Origin: Posidonia oceanica
Lineage: Eukaryota > Streptophyta > Magnoliopsida > Alismatales > Posidoniaceae
Reading direction: 5' to 3'
DNA: 64,000 nucleotides
NCBI GenBank assembly: GCA_037176725.1
Contig: JAZBRS010000014.1
Location: forward strand, 74,382,501 to 74,446,500
Shown: in pieces, positions 1 through 9,862 of the stretch
Position numbering within the stretch: position 1 is the stretch's first letter
Layout: every line of letters starts with the position of its first letter
Position numbers and translations under genes: made by a program
The notes under the pieces: generated by a model
Database searches by the model: none
Told to the model about the DNA's origin: nothing
Seen by the model: the letters and a program-made list of their open reading frames with translations, nothing else

Positions 1-88
1 TTGCCGGCCGATAAGTCCGATATCTTATCATTCTCATCATTCCCTTATCCCTTCTTTGCCGGCCGATAAGTCCGATATCTTATCAATC

Positions 89-650
89 AACCTTTCTCAT
101 CATGATCTCATCCCCCTCTTTAGCTTAGTTTCTCATCATGATCTCATCCCCCTCTTTAGCTTAACTTCTCATCATGATCTCATCCCCCTCTTTAGCTTAA
201 TTTCTCATCATGATCTCATCCCCCTCTTTAGCTTAATTTCTCATCATGATCTCATCCCTCTCTTTAGCTTAACTTCTTATCATGATCTCATCCCCCTCTT
301 TAGCTTAATTTCTCATCAGGATCTCATCCCCCTCTTTAGCTTAATTTCTCATCATGATCTCATCCCCCTCTTTAGCTTAATTTCTCATCATGATCTCATC
401 CCCCTCTTTAGCTTAATTTCTCATCATGATCTCATCCCCCTCTTTAGCTTAATTTCTCATCATGATCTCATCTCCCTCTTTAGCTCAGTTTCTCATCATG
501 ATCTCATCCCCCTCTTTAGCTTAGTTTCTCATCATGATCTCATCCCCTCTTTAGCTTAATTTCTCATCATGATCTCATCCCCCTCTTTAGCTTAATTTCT
601 CATCATGATCTCATCCCCCTCTTTAGCTCAACTTCTCATCACTATCTCAT
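89..650 (+). repeat. 36-bp tandem array (about 15 units)
   Basis: Units of 36 bp carry the cores TCATCATGATCTCATC and CCCTCTTTAGCTTAA, including the 8-bp palindrome ATCATGAT. Because 36 is a multiple of three, the array reads as a 12-residue periodic open frame (SHHDLIPLFSL-type); I treat that as a by-product. The array is flanked at 7-26, 67-86 and 667-686 by copies containing GATAAG and CTTATC arms. E7 has the matching array at 44690-45085 with 37/38-bp units. Confidence 0.95.
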
Positions 651-730
651 CCCCTCTTTGCCGGCCGATAAGTCCGATATCTTATCATTCTCATCATAAT
701 CTTGCCCCCTCTTATCAATCTATCAATCAC

Positions 731-1772
731 TCGTACTAGGCTGATATCCGAAACTATCTCAGGCTGATATTCCTAAACTATCATCTATCAATCACTCGTG
801 CTAGGCTGATATCTGAAACTATCTCAGGCTGATATTCCTAAACTATCTTCTGGTCGATCCATGGTCGGCCCGCAGTTGTGTTATACGGTTGACATCCAGT
901 AACTGTCCCTCGTAATTGCACTTTTCCAGTTGATAGGTCTGTAAACTATCCACCGGTTGACAAGACCGTAAACTGTCGCTCCAGATGATAGACTGTAAAC
1001 TATCGCGTGCAATTACGTTATATGGCTGACATCCAGTAACTGTCCCTTGCAATTGCGGTTTCCAGTTGATAGGACTGTAAACTATCCTCCAGTTGATAGG
1101 TCTGTAAACTATCCACCGGTTGACAGGACCGTAAACTGTCGTTAGGCTGATACTCCTAAACTATCACCCGCAATTGCATTATACGGCTGATATCCAGTAA
1201 CTATCCCTCATCATTGCGCGTTTCCAGTTGATAGGTCTGTAAACTATCCGCCGGTTGACAGGACCGTAAACTGTCGCTCCAGTTGATAGGTCTGTAAACT
1301 ATCCACCAGTTGGTAGGACTGTAAACTACCACGCGCAATCATGTTATACGGCTGACATCCAGTAACTGTCCCTCGCAATGCCATTTCCAGTTGATAGGAC
1401 TGTAAACTATCCTCCAGTTGATAGGTCTGTAAACTATCCTTCGGTTGATAGGACCGTAAACTGTCGCTCCAGATGATAGACTGTAAACTATCCGGCATTG
1501 CGTTATACGGCTGATATCCAGTAACTATCCCTCATGGCTTGTGGGTTCCAGTTGATAGGTCTGTAAACTATCCTCCTATTGATAGGTCTGTAAACTATCC
1601 ACCGGTTGACAGGACCGTAAACTGTCGTTAGGCTGATACTCCTAAACTATCACCCACAACCATGTTATACGGCTGATATCCAGTAACTATCACTCACAAC
1701 TGCCTCCGGTTGACAGGACCGTAAACTGTCACTCCCGGTATGATAGGACCGTAAACTATCCGGACGATAAGC
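731..1772 (+). repeat. GATAG/CTATC hairpin minisatellite with higher-order structure
   Basis: Short units of about 20-25 bp each contain an inverted repeat of the form GATAG, 8-9 bases, CTATC. Several variants alternate within longer composite units that include TTATACGGCTGA. Arm variants are matched: GATAG with CTATC, GACAG with CTGTC (for example 1131-1140 region), and GGTAG (1312-1316) with CTACC (1326-1330). The homologous array in E7 lies at 43431-44640. Confidence 0.93.
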
Positions 1773-2320
1773 CCGTCACCTTATCATTTTTTTTCTCCTT
1801 TTCGGCGTGACCTTGTCCCAGGAAGACGAAGTCACGCACCCCCTTTCTGCGATAGGAGAGTTGGCCTCTCTCCCCTCGCGCCCCTTTCTCTTCTCTCTGC
1901 TAGCTTGCTCCCCGGGCAGGGACCAGCTGCACCCTGTTTTCCTTCGCTTTGTCGTGCAAGTCTGGCCTCCCTGCCAAGATATTCGCACCACATCGCGCCT
2001 TTTATCATTTTTCCTGCATCATCTCTGTACTTTCTTAGCTAGCACTGCATATCACTTTAGCATCATCAGCATTACTTGCACAGCATCAGCATTTTCTTAT
2101 AGCTGCACTAACTTTTATACTAACTCTTGCATTGCATTTAGCATATCACACACAGCACAGCATCCATCTGCACTGGCATCTTGCATTGCGGCAACGGGCT
2201 ACGATCTTTGGTGCATCCGCCGAATAAGTAGCTCACGCCCATAGCAACCCGCTGCTCCCGCCGGTCAGATGGGGTGTCTTGTCAACCCTGAGCAGCGGCC
2301 GCGCTCCGCTTGCTCTCGCT
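1773..2320 (+). other. 3' untranslated segment between arrays and polypurine tract
   Basis: No credible ORF. It includes TTATC-rich sequence, a CT-rich stretch, and a GCAT-rich stretch around 2030-2220. It is recognisably homologous to 43008-43430 of E7 on the other strand, including the conserved run ending in the GCGGCC-containing loop before the tract. Confidence 0.7.
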
Positions 2321-2348
2321 CAGGGAGGGGCATCTTTTGACACCCCAT
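2269..2348 (+). repeat. Inverted repeat spanning the polypurine tract and LTR start
   Basis: The outer arms are ATGGGGTGTC (2269-2278) and GACACCCCAT (2339-2348), a perfect 10-bp match. The inner arms are CCCTGAGC (2286-2293) and GCTCAGGG (2318-2325), a perfect 8-bp match. The 3' outer arm is the beginning of the LTR, and the polypurine tract sits between the inner and outer arms. The same layout occurs in E7 at 42928-43007. Confidence 0.85.
2321..2334 (+). other. Polypurine tract of E1
   Basis: CAGGGAGGGGCATC lies immediately upstream of the LTR start. It is identical to the tract of E7 (42942-42955, minus strand). In this family it would prime plus-strand DNA synthesis. Confidence 0.8.
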
Positions 2349-5300
2349 CTTGGCAGGCCCGGACCTTTGAAGCCCTCTTGGTGATTGCTGGATCAAACCC
2401 CGACCAAACCCTAGCCCTAATCCTCCTCTCTACCCTCCAAAATCAGCCTGTTTTGACCTAAACTTTTGCCCCCCTTCCCAACCTCAAAACCTGACCAAAA
2501 TCCATAGGAAAACCCACCACTATCCATTCAACAAACCTACCCAAAAACCTAGGAATTTCCAAACCTAATCCATTCCCAAAAATCCTAGAAAACTTAGGAG
2601 AAACTATCCCTTTTCTACACCTTGAAACCCCTCCAAAACCTCCTTAGAATCAAACCAAAACTTTGGAACCAAGACTTCAAACCCTAGACTACCCACTCAT
2701 CAATTCTCACCCCATTCCAAGACCATTAAGACCCTCTTTCACCCAAATTATCCTTTTCTCTCTCCGGGATTATCATTTTCTCTCTCCTCTCTCTCTCCTG
2801 ATTATCATCACTCTTTTCATCCCCTTCTCATCCTTTTTCTGGTCTGGCTGTGGGCCCCCTCTATGCTTCTATCCTTCCTCTATCTTATCCCTATTTTTAC
2901 TTTATTTTTAACATTTTCTCTGAATTTTTAAAAATCGTTTTCCTCCAACCTATCTCTTTTCCTCTTATTTCCCTCTTTTTTCCATTTCTTTACTCCTTCT
3001 CTTTTACTTTTCCCTCTCTTGCAAAAATCCACAAAAACCCATAAAAATCTGTAAAACCTCAAAACATAAAAGGTACAAATCAGAACCCTAAGAAAAACAA
3101 TCAAAAAATGCTAAACAAGCAATTAACAACTTAAACTTAACTAAAGCAAGCTAAAAAGAAAACCAAGCATGCAAACTAAAAAATGCAAAACAAATCAAAA
3201 GAAAACACTGAAAAATCAAGGAAAAAGCTAAAATAAAATCAAAACCCACCAAAGGTAAAAACCCATTAGAAGAATTAAAAAACAAACCCAAAAAGAAGAA
3301 TTAAAAAATCAAATACTAAAACAAGTAATTAAGGAAGGCAAAAGACCTAACCTAATAAACATAAGAAAAACAAGTTAAAAACTTAAGTAAAAAAGAAAAG
3401 AAAAACACATCTGAAAAGCCTAAAAAACACCCTATCAAACCAGAAAAATCCAACTAAAAACTTCAAGAAAAATCAATAAATAAAAAATCAAGACATAACT
3501 TAAAAGACTTAAGAAAGAAAAACCTTAACAAGACTACAACTTAAAAATCTAAAAAACATCCTGATTAATGGGAAAATAAATCCTAAAAAATCCTAATTAA
3601 CATCCTAAGTGTCCAACAAGGGAAATACAATTTTTAAAACAATTTAAAAAAAGTTTTAACAAACATTTAATCAAGTGAAAATCAATTAAAAACAAAACCA
3701 AAGCCCTAAAACCCTAATCAAGCCCAAAACACATTAATCAACTCAAAATAACCACTAAAAATCTTAATTAAAATCCTAATCTACAGCAAAATTCTTCTAA
3801 TATTTTTACTTATTTTTAGTTTATTTTTACCTATTTTATTTCTCCATTCTACCCTCTCTTTCTTTCTTCCTTCTTTCTTTCTTTCTTTCTTTCTTTCCTT
3901 ACTGGGCTCAATCCGGCCCGTTTCTTCTTTTTTTTTCTTTCTTTCTTTTTTCTCGGCCCACAGTCCGGCCTTCCCCACCCTTCTTCTTCCTCGCGCTTCC
4001 ACTGGCTTTTTTTTACTTCTTCTTCCCGCGAGCTGCTGCCAACAGCATTCCCTCCTTTGTTCAAATTTGAAGCTTCCATCACTTCGGTCTACAGCAGCCC
4101 GCCGTCTCCTCCATCTCAGCACCGAATCCGGAGCCGGTCGCCCCGTCCCCTCCGCTGCAGTAATCGCCGGCCGAGTTTGAAATCCCAGCTCACGCCCAGT
4201 AGCAGCAGCTCCGGATATAAGCCTCCCGCTCCTTCCTTTCAATCGGAGGTGCCGGAGTGAGCAAGCCAGAGTGAGCAATCCAGAGCAATCAGAGCAAACC
4301 CAGAGAGAGACCAGAATCCGGATTTTCCTTCCACCTGTGCGACCTTCCTTCTCCTCTGCACTTCTTGCAATTCCAGAAAAAAGAGAGAGCAGAAGAGAGT
4401 GTTTGAGAGTCTTCGACATCCCGGAGAGAAGCCCTCATCAGAGCCCAATCTCCCCACCCAGTCCTCCTCTTTTCTTCTCTGAAAAATTCAGCAAACGTCC
4501 TTCTTTCTTTTCCAATCCCCCAGCACTACTTCAGACCCCCATCTTTCTCCCAATTACTCCCCCAACTTCACCCAACACACAGCCAGTTCCCTTCACCATC
4601 TCCCCGCCTTCCCACCACCCGAAACACCTTCAAACCACTCTGAACACCCACAGCAACCCAACTCCGACCCCCTCAGCAATTCCCTTCACTCTAGCCCACC
4701 ACCTTCTCCCAAATTCTACCCAGAAGTTCACCATACATCCACCTCTCCAGAGCCCCTAACCTCCGGCCCTAACTCTCACCACAGACCCCAAACAACACAA
4801 CAAACACCTGCATCAGTCACTGACCAGAATTTCGACCCAGCTCCAATTCCACTCCACACCTTCTAGAAACCTAAGCCAGTCATCCAAATCCACTCGCCGA
4901 ACCTCCAGCAACCTCCCGGAGGGCTTCGCTCCGCCAGGCGAGCAGCCACAGCTTCTCCCCACCTCCGGCAGTATCAGACGAACCCAAAAGTGCCGAATCC
5001 TCCTCCGAGCTGTAGAGCTCCAGTCCGGACGTCTGGGAAGCTCCGGAGGATCATCCTGAATCGATTCCAGCCCTCGCGAGCAGCCGACAACACCCGCAGC
5101 TATCAGACGGACTCCACCGGTGACCTCAGAAGCCACTGACGTCGGGGGAACGACTCAGGCGCGGAAAAAGGTAACCCTTGCTTCCCTTAGCCTCCTCTTC
5201 CTCTTCTCTTGCTTCCCCAGCCTTTAGAATAGGTTTTCCGGTCCTTCTGCTCCGTCCTCAACTCGCCGGTCACCTTTCCTTCTCCGGCGCCGGCTGCTGA

Positions 5301-7202
5301 TCCTCCGGACGCTCCGACCAACAGAATGCCGCTCCGGCAGTCTCCGAAGCTCCGCACGAATGCCAGCATCAACCTCTGCCAGGCTGCGCTTCCTCAGCCT
5401 CCCCCGTCGGCGGCCACGAGCTCTGGAAGCTTTCTGCTACAGTGCTCGTCGCCGTCGACGAACTACTGTTCATTTATTTTTCTTCAGTATAGTTTTAGGT
5501 GTAAATATTGCATATCTGCCTCAAGTTTTTCAATTTTTGCACTTTGGTCCTTCTGTCTTTATTTCAGCTTAGTTTTTAATTAAATACTATGCTAAATTGC
5601 TGTTTTTATTTACATTTTTCAGTATTTGCAATCTGGTCCATTTACTGTGCTGTGCTGTTATAATATTTTGCATTTTAGCCCCCCTGTTTTCGTATTTTGC
5701 ATATAAGTCCTGCTCATAATCAGTTCATTTATTTGCATATATTTTACCATACTGCATTGCATTCTAAGTCCCTGCATGTTTCTGATTTTGCATGTAGGTC
5801 CATGCACTGTAGGAACTTAGCTTTTATTTTTAATTTTTGCATACTGCATTGCATTTTCAACCTTCTGCTTTTGCATATTTGCATTTAGGTCCATTTTAAA
5901 TGGACAGTAACTCTTGCATGCATTTTTAGCTTATTGCATTGCATTTTTGACCCTGATCTTTTTAAAAATTGCACTGTAGTCCTGTCCCTTAATTTTCAGA
6001 GCATGTTTTCCATACTAAATTGCATTTTCAGCCCCTGCATGATTTCAAAATCACACATAGGTCCTTGCATCTTTTAAAAAATCATGTGAAAAGACCATTT
6101 TGCCCCTAGGTTGCATTCTAGCTCCTATGCCTACCAAATTGCATGCAGACCCTCCACTAGTGTTCCCGGACTCCCCAGAACCCTGATTTCTGGAAAATTT
6201 GCATTTTAGACCCTAGTTTTTTTCAAAATTGCACTCTGACTTCCTTCTGTCTTCAAAACCTCTTTTAAAGCATACCCTCTTTTCAAAACAACTTTCTGAG
6301 CCTAGTTTTTTGCCAAATAGACCTCTGTCTTCCCCTGTTTTCAAAATCCTTTCCCATGGAACCCTGTTTTCTGGGAAATTTGCATTTTTAGCCCCTTTTC
6401 TTTTCCAAAATGCTTTCTGAACTCCTGGCCTTTCCCAGTTTCTTCTCTTTGCTTTTTCTTGCTTTTGCATGCATCCTGCACTCATCTAGTCTTGCATTTT
6501 AGCATCTTCTTGCACACACTATGCACTTTTAGCTCCCTTTCACTTGGGAGGACCTTTTTGCACATCCCTAGGATCTCCTGGACACCTAGATCTATTCTTC
6601 TCCCCTGTTCTGGCCCTTCTGCCTTGAAGCTGCGACATCTTCCAATCCGGCCGTTGGATCTTCTCAAGTAAGCTGCCCAGGCGACCGCAGCGAAGTGTTC
6701 TTCAGCATGGGCCAGACAGATTTCAGATCAGGCTCCCGGATTTCCAGGTATGTCCTCCTGAACTCCTACATTGCATTCATTTGCATGCCATTTGCACAGT
6801 TTTCCTTGTTTTCGCTTTCTGCCTCTTTGAGCATGTAGAATAGGGCCTCCCCTTTCTGCTTCTATCTCCAAATCCCCGTTTTGCGTACCCCTGTGTGTTT
6901 GGTGTTGAGTTTTCCTTGGATTTGCCACTTAATGTGACTTTCTTCCCCCTTTTCCACGATCCGATCGCATCGCGAGCTTTGGGCAGCATGCGAGACACAC
7001 CGTGGAACGGTTTAGTGGGAAACAGTCGCTAAGAAGTGGTAATCCCTCCACTTGCACACTCTCCCCTCTGTAGGTCTTCACACCTACTCCGAGTGGTCCT
7101 AAACGACGTCTGTTCTTACACACACGTTGTTTTGCCCCCTTTGGTCTCTTTTGATCTTTTCTGCATTCTTGCATTTCGCATGGCTTTTCTGAGGTTTTTG
7201 CT

Positions 7203-7500
7203 TCACTGTTTTGGCACCGTTTCGCGTGCCTGCTCTCGCTTTTGCACCGTTTCGCGTGCCCTTCTGTTTTCTTGCCTTGTTTTGTCCGCTGCCTCGTTTT
7301 CCCGCTTGTTTTGCATGCCGGTTTCGTTCTTTTGCACCGTTTCGCGTGCCCTTCTGTTTCCTTGCCTTGTTTTGTGCGCTGCCTTGCTTTCTCGCTCGTT
7401 TTGCGCGCTAGTTTCGTTCTTTTGCTCCATTCTGCGTGCCTTGCTTTTTTCTCGTCTAGTTTTGCGTGTTTTACACCGTTTTCCCTTGCATGTCGATTGC
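7203..7500 (+). repeat. Short 29-30-bp tandem array in the LTR
   Basis: Degenerate units contain GTTTCGCGTGCC or TTTTGCGTGC and TTTTCTCG-type spacers. It is the counterpart of the much longer arrays in the E7 LTRs (37741-38720 and 58879-59948). Confidence 0.75.
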
Positions 7501-7740
7501 ATTGCATGGTTTCCTCGTTGTTTTGCTTTCTCGCCTGCATTTGCATATAGGGCTGTGATGTTTACTGTCTGGAGTTCTCACGAGCTAGGTTTCGCCTAAT
7601 TCGGAACACGGACAGCGTAGCTGAGCACTTAGAGAGCACGTTTACTTCCCTGCTTTGTTTCTTCCCACTTAGAGCACACCTTGAGCATTCATTCAGGCAT
7701 TTATAGGCACATAGGCATTCAATCCTGCATCTTCCTGCGT

Positions 7741-7860
7741 ATGCGAGCGTAAGCCTAGAAAGACCGATTCTCGAGCGTGTCGGGGGTGCCTAACACCTTC
7801 CCCGCGCGTAACAGGAGTCCTTACCCTGTCTTTTGGCCTGCAATGACCATACTACCTTTA
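7741..7860 (+). promoter_or_regulatory. Highly conserved block near the LTR 3' end
   Basis: About 120 bp, including GCCTAGAAAGACCGATTC, GGTGCCTAACACC and GTAACAGGAGTCCTTACCC. It recurs nearly unchanged in all LTRs that reach this region (34392-34513; minus strand 36753-36876, 37423-37546, 58563-58684), while flanking LTR sequence diverges. GGTG/CACC can form a small hairpin. The role is unknown; an RNA-processing or packaging signal in R/U5 is an inference. Confidence 0.6.
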
Positions 7861-7998
7861 TCCTAGGCTAGAGTCATCTCATTTGCATTTGTTTGCATTT
7901 GTTTTCCTTTGCATTGCTTTGCTTTGCATTTCTTGCTCGGTTTTGCGTGTTAATTCACGCATTTCCCCGGTTTTCCTTGTCTCCCGTTAATAGACATG

Positions 7999-8010
7999 GT
8001 GGCGACTCTG
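7999..8010 (+). other. Primer-site-like copy inside U5
   Basis: GTGGCGACTCTG is the same 12-mer that starts the real primer site of E6 (36481-36492, minus strand) but lies 116 bases inside the LTR end. It is preceded by AATAGACAT, so an older LTR terminus ending in ACA could once have stood here. Confidence 0.5.
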
Positions 8011-8126
8011 ATTTGTCTTATCTTTCCTTTTTCTCCTCGATTCCAAGTGTTTTCGAGTTGAGCCTCTTCCTCGGATCTCAATCGCCGCTGGAAATAGCGA
8101 GCCTGATTCCGATCGGGATCGCTACA

Positions 8127-9436
8127 CCGAGTCAGTTAGTTTATGCACCCACACCTAGTGCATCGCACACACCATAGATCACCACCACCGCCTGACCGGT
8201 CTACTCAGCCACACCGGTCCAGCAAGGACAATACCAAGGGCAGAGATGGCCTCACCATTAGCGTCGCTTCACTCAGCTAGTGGAGCCACTAAGTGCCGTC
8301 CTCCCTAAGGTAGCGTCGCTCCTCACGCTCCCCGAGGTCTGTCCACCACCGAACCCTCTTCTGAGGTGGTATAGGATGGATCAATTTTGCGACTTTCATC
8401 GAGTTGTTGGGCACTCAACGGATAGTTGCCTCACTCTGCGGGGCACAGTGCAGGACCTGATTGACCGAAAGGTCATCAGTATCAACACACAGGAGGCAGC
8501 ATCATCATCCACCCCTCCATCAGCATCTTCCCATGCATTAGGGATAGCTCCCCCCAATCCAAGCATCATCCACTAGCCTTTGCCGGAGCATTTTGGCTCG
8601 GAAGGTGCAGGGACCTCAGGTGTGCATTCTCTCTTCCCCTCTAGGTTCGCTATGTCTGTGGTGGACCCTTCCGATCTTATCCAAGATCTTTTTGTACCTG
8701 TTTCTCCTTCCCTCTATCTTGCGGCGCTTGCCGGTTCTGAGTTGGGGATTCACATGACCTTACTAGACGCCAAGCCGGAGCGCGCTGCTGCGAGGCCCAC
8801 CATACAACTAGAGGCTCAACCCCCCATTTGCCTGCAGGCTAGACCCCAACCAGAGCCAATACAACCTCCCCAGCAACATCCTTTATCTGCCTACCAACCG
8901 GCAAATACCCCGGCGGCCCCTCTCGAGCTCGCAGCTTGTGTTCCCCTGGTATTCAACTTGACCAGGGATACCCACCGCGTTCCATACGACTACGCCACAG
9001 AAATGTGTGAGGACGTCACGCGGTCGAGGAGGGTCTACAGACCAGTAGCCCTAGTAGCCAGGCCTAACCCCCCTGAACCAACTCCACCAGCAGGCCAACT
9101 TGTGCCATCAAGCCAACCACCAGCAGGCCAATCTCCTGATCCCGCCTCTGCAGAACCCTCTACCAGAGCCACTACATCTACCACCAAAAAAGACCAGCAT
9201 TCAGCTGACATTACGGCCTAGTTGAAAAAAGTCAAGGCTGACATCTCCATTTGGGACCTAATACATTCGTCCTGTGAACACCGTGAGGCTTTCCTCCGTG
9301 TGTTCCAGGCCGCCCATGTGTCCCAATCCATCAAGCTTGCAACTCTGGAAAATATGGTGGGTATGATTGTGGACCCGCAGGTCATCTCTTTCTCGAGTGA
9401 TGAACTGCCTCCTGCGGGGACTAACCACAACAATCC
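8127..9436 (+). pseudogene. gag: gag C-terminal half (broken)
   Basis: This is the particle protein of the element. It aligns from its first codon with E7 gag from about residue 138 of the 1287-codon frame. A zinc-knuckle-like motif is visible near 8387-8440 (FCDFHRVVGHSTDSC, spacing C-x2-H-x4-H-x4-C), which binds nucleic acid in this family. A P/Q-rich middle and a conserved stretch beginning KKVKADISIWDLIHS follow. Stops: TAG at 8175, 8259, 8574 and 9219, and one TGA at 8193. The major homology domain that should precede this part is missing because E1 sits at the junction. A frameshift near 9430 leads into protease. Confidence 0.8.
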
Positions 9437-9862
9437 TTGTTTATCACGGTGCAGTTCAAAAGTTTCTGCATTCCCCTCTCACTGGTTGACAACGGGTCAG
9501 GCCTTAACGTCTGTCCCCTGCACACAGCATTGAAGCTCGGATTCAAAGCCGAGGATATCATGCCAATCGTGAAGGAAATGACCTTTTTTGACAATACGCA
9601 CCATGATTCCTTGGGGATCCTGGTTATTCCTCTTCACATTGGCCCGGTCGTATTCGATGTAGAATTCTACATCATCGACTTAGAGCCCTCTTTTAACCTC
9701 TTGCATGGGCGCCCTTGGCTCCACAAGCATCAAGTGGTCCCTTCTACCCTCCACTGCTTGGTCAAGTTCCGCTGGGGCGACGACATTATCGTTGTAATGG
9801 TGGGAAATTTTGATAAGGAGCGGGTCGAGGCCATCTCTTCTGTCTCTCAGCAGACTGTCCAA
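9437..9862 (+). pseudogene. pro: Retroviral-type aspartic protease domain
   Basis: The catalytic motif LVDNGSGLNV sits near residue 20 of this frame, the DNGSG variant typical of Tat/Ogre elements. It is followed by the GILVIPLHIGP strand and GRPWLHKHQVVPSTLH. In an active element it would cut Gag-Pol as a dimer. The domain itself has no stop, but it is out of frame with the gag before it. Confidence 0.82.

Larger units (their letters stand above)
1..8126 (+). mobile_element. E1: 3' end of a Tat/Ogre-like Ty3/gypsy element (5' part outside window)
   Basis: This holds the 3' untranslated arrays, polypurine tract and 3' LTR of a giant element; its coding part lies left of the window. It is assigned to the same family as E7 because both share the GATAG-type array, the GATAAG motif, the tract CAGGGAGGGGCATC and the LTR body in the same order. 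The LTR ends in CTACA at 8126. The next base begins mid-gag sequence of another element, with no primer site, so this is read as the right edge of an insertion into E2. The 5-bp target duplication (CCGAG would follow) cannot be tested because the left end is missing. Confidence 0.8.
2335..8126 (+). mobile_element. 3' LTR of E1 (5.8 kb)
   Basis: The LTR starts TTTTGACACCCC (the expected TG has become TT) and ends GATCGCTACA. Its zones, in order, match the other LTRs here: CCTAGG/AACCCTA-rich U3 (2335-2700), A-rich stretch (3030-3790), CTTT-type pyrimidine tract (3845-4020), GC-rich part (4020-5460), TGCATT-rich part (5480-6560), a short 30-bp array (7203-7500), a highly conserved block (7741-7860) and the U5 end. 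ORFs within it are not conserved with the equivalent zones of E5 or E7, so I annotate no gene. U5 matches E6; U3 matches E7. Confidence 0.85.

Noticed and set aside
56..559. 167-codon periodic protein (SHHDLIPLFSL repeats)
   Set aside because: It is a translation of the 36-bp tandem array; the homologous E7 array has 37/38-bp units and no frame.
1..1772. CRISPR-like array
   Set aside because: Units are contiguous or degenerate without unique spacers, and the context is a plant retrotransposon 3' region.
3781..4419. K/R-rich frame, and similar ones at 21810-22418, 30689-31475 and 47408-47812
   Set aside because: They translate CTTT/AAAG-type tracts next to GC-rich LTR sequence; no conserved domain or conservation between LTRs.
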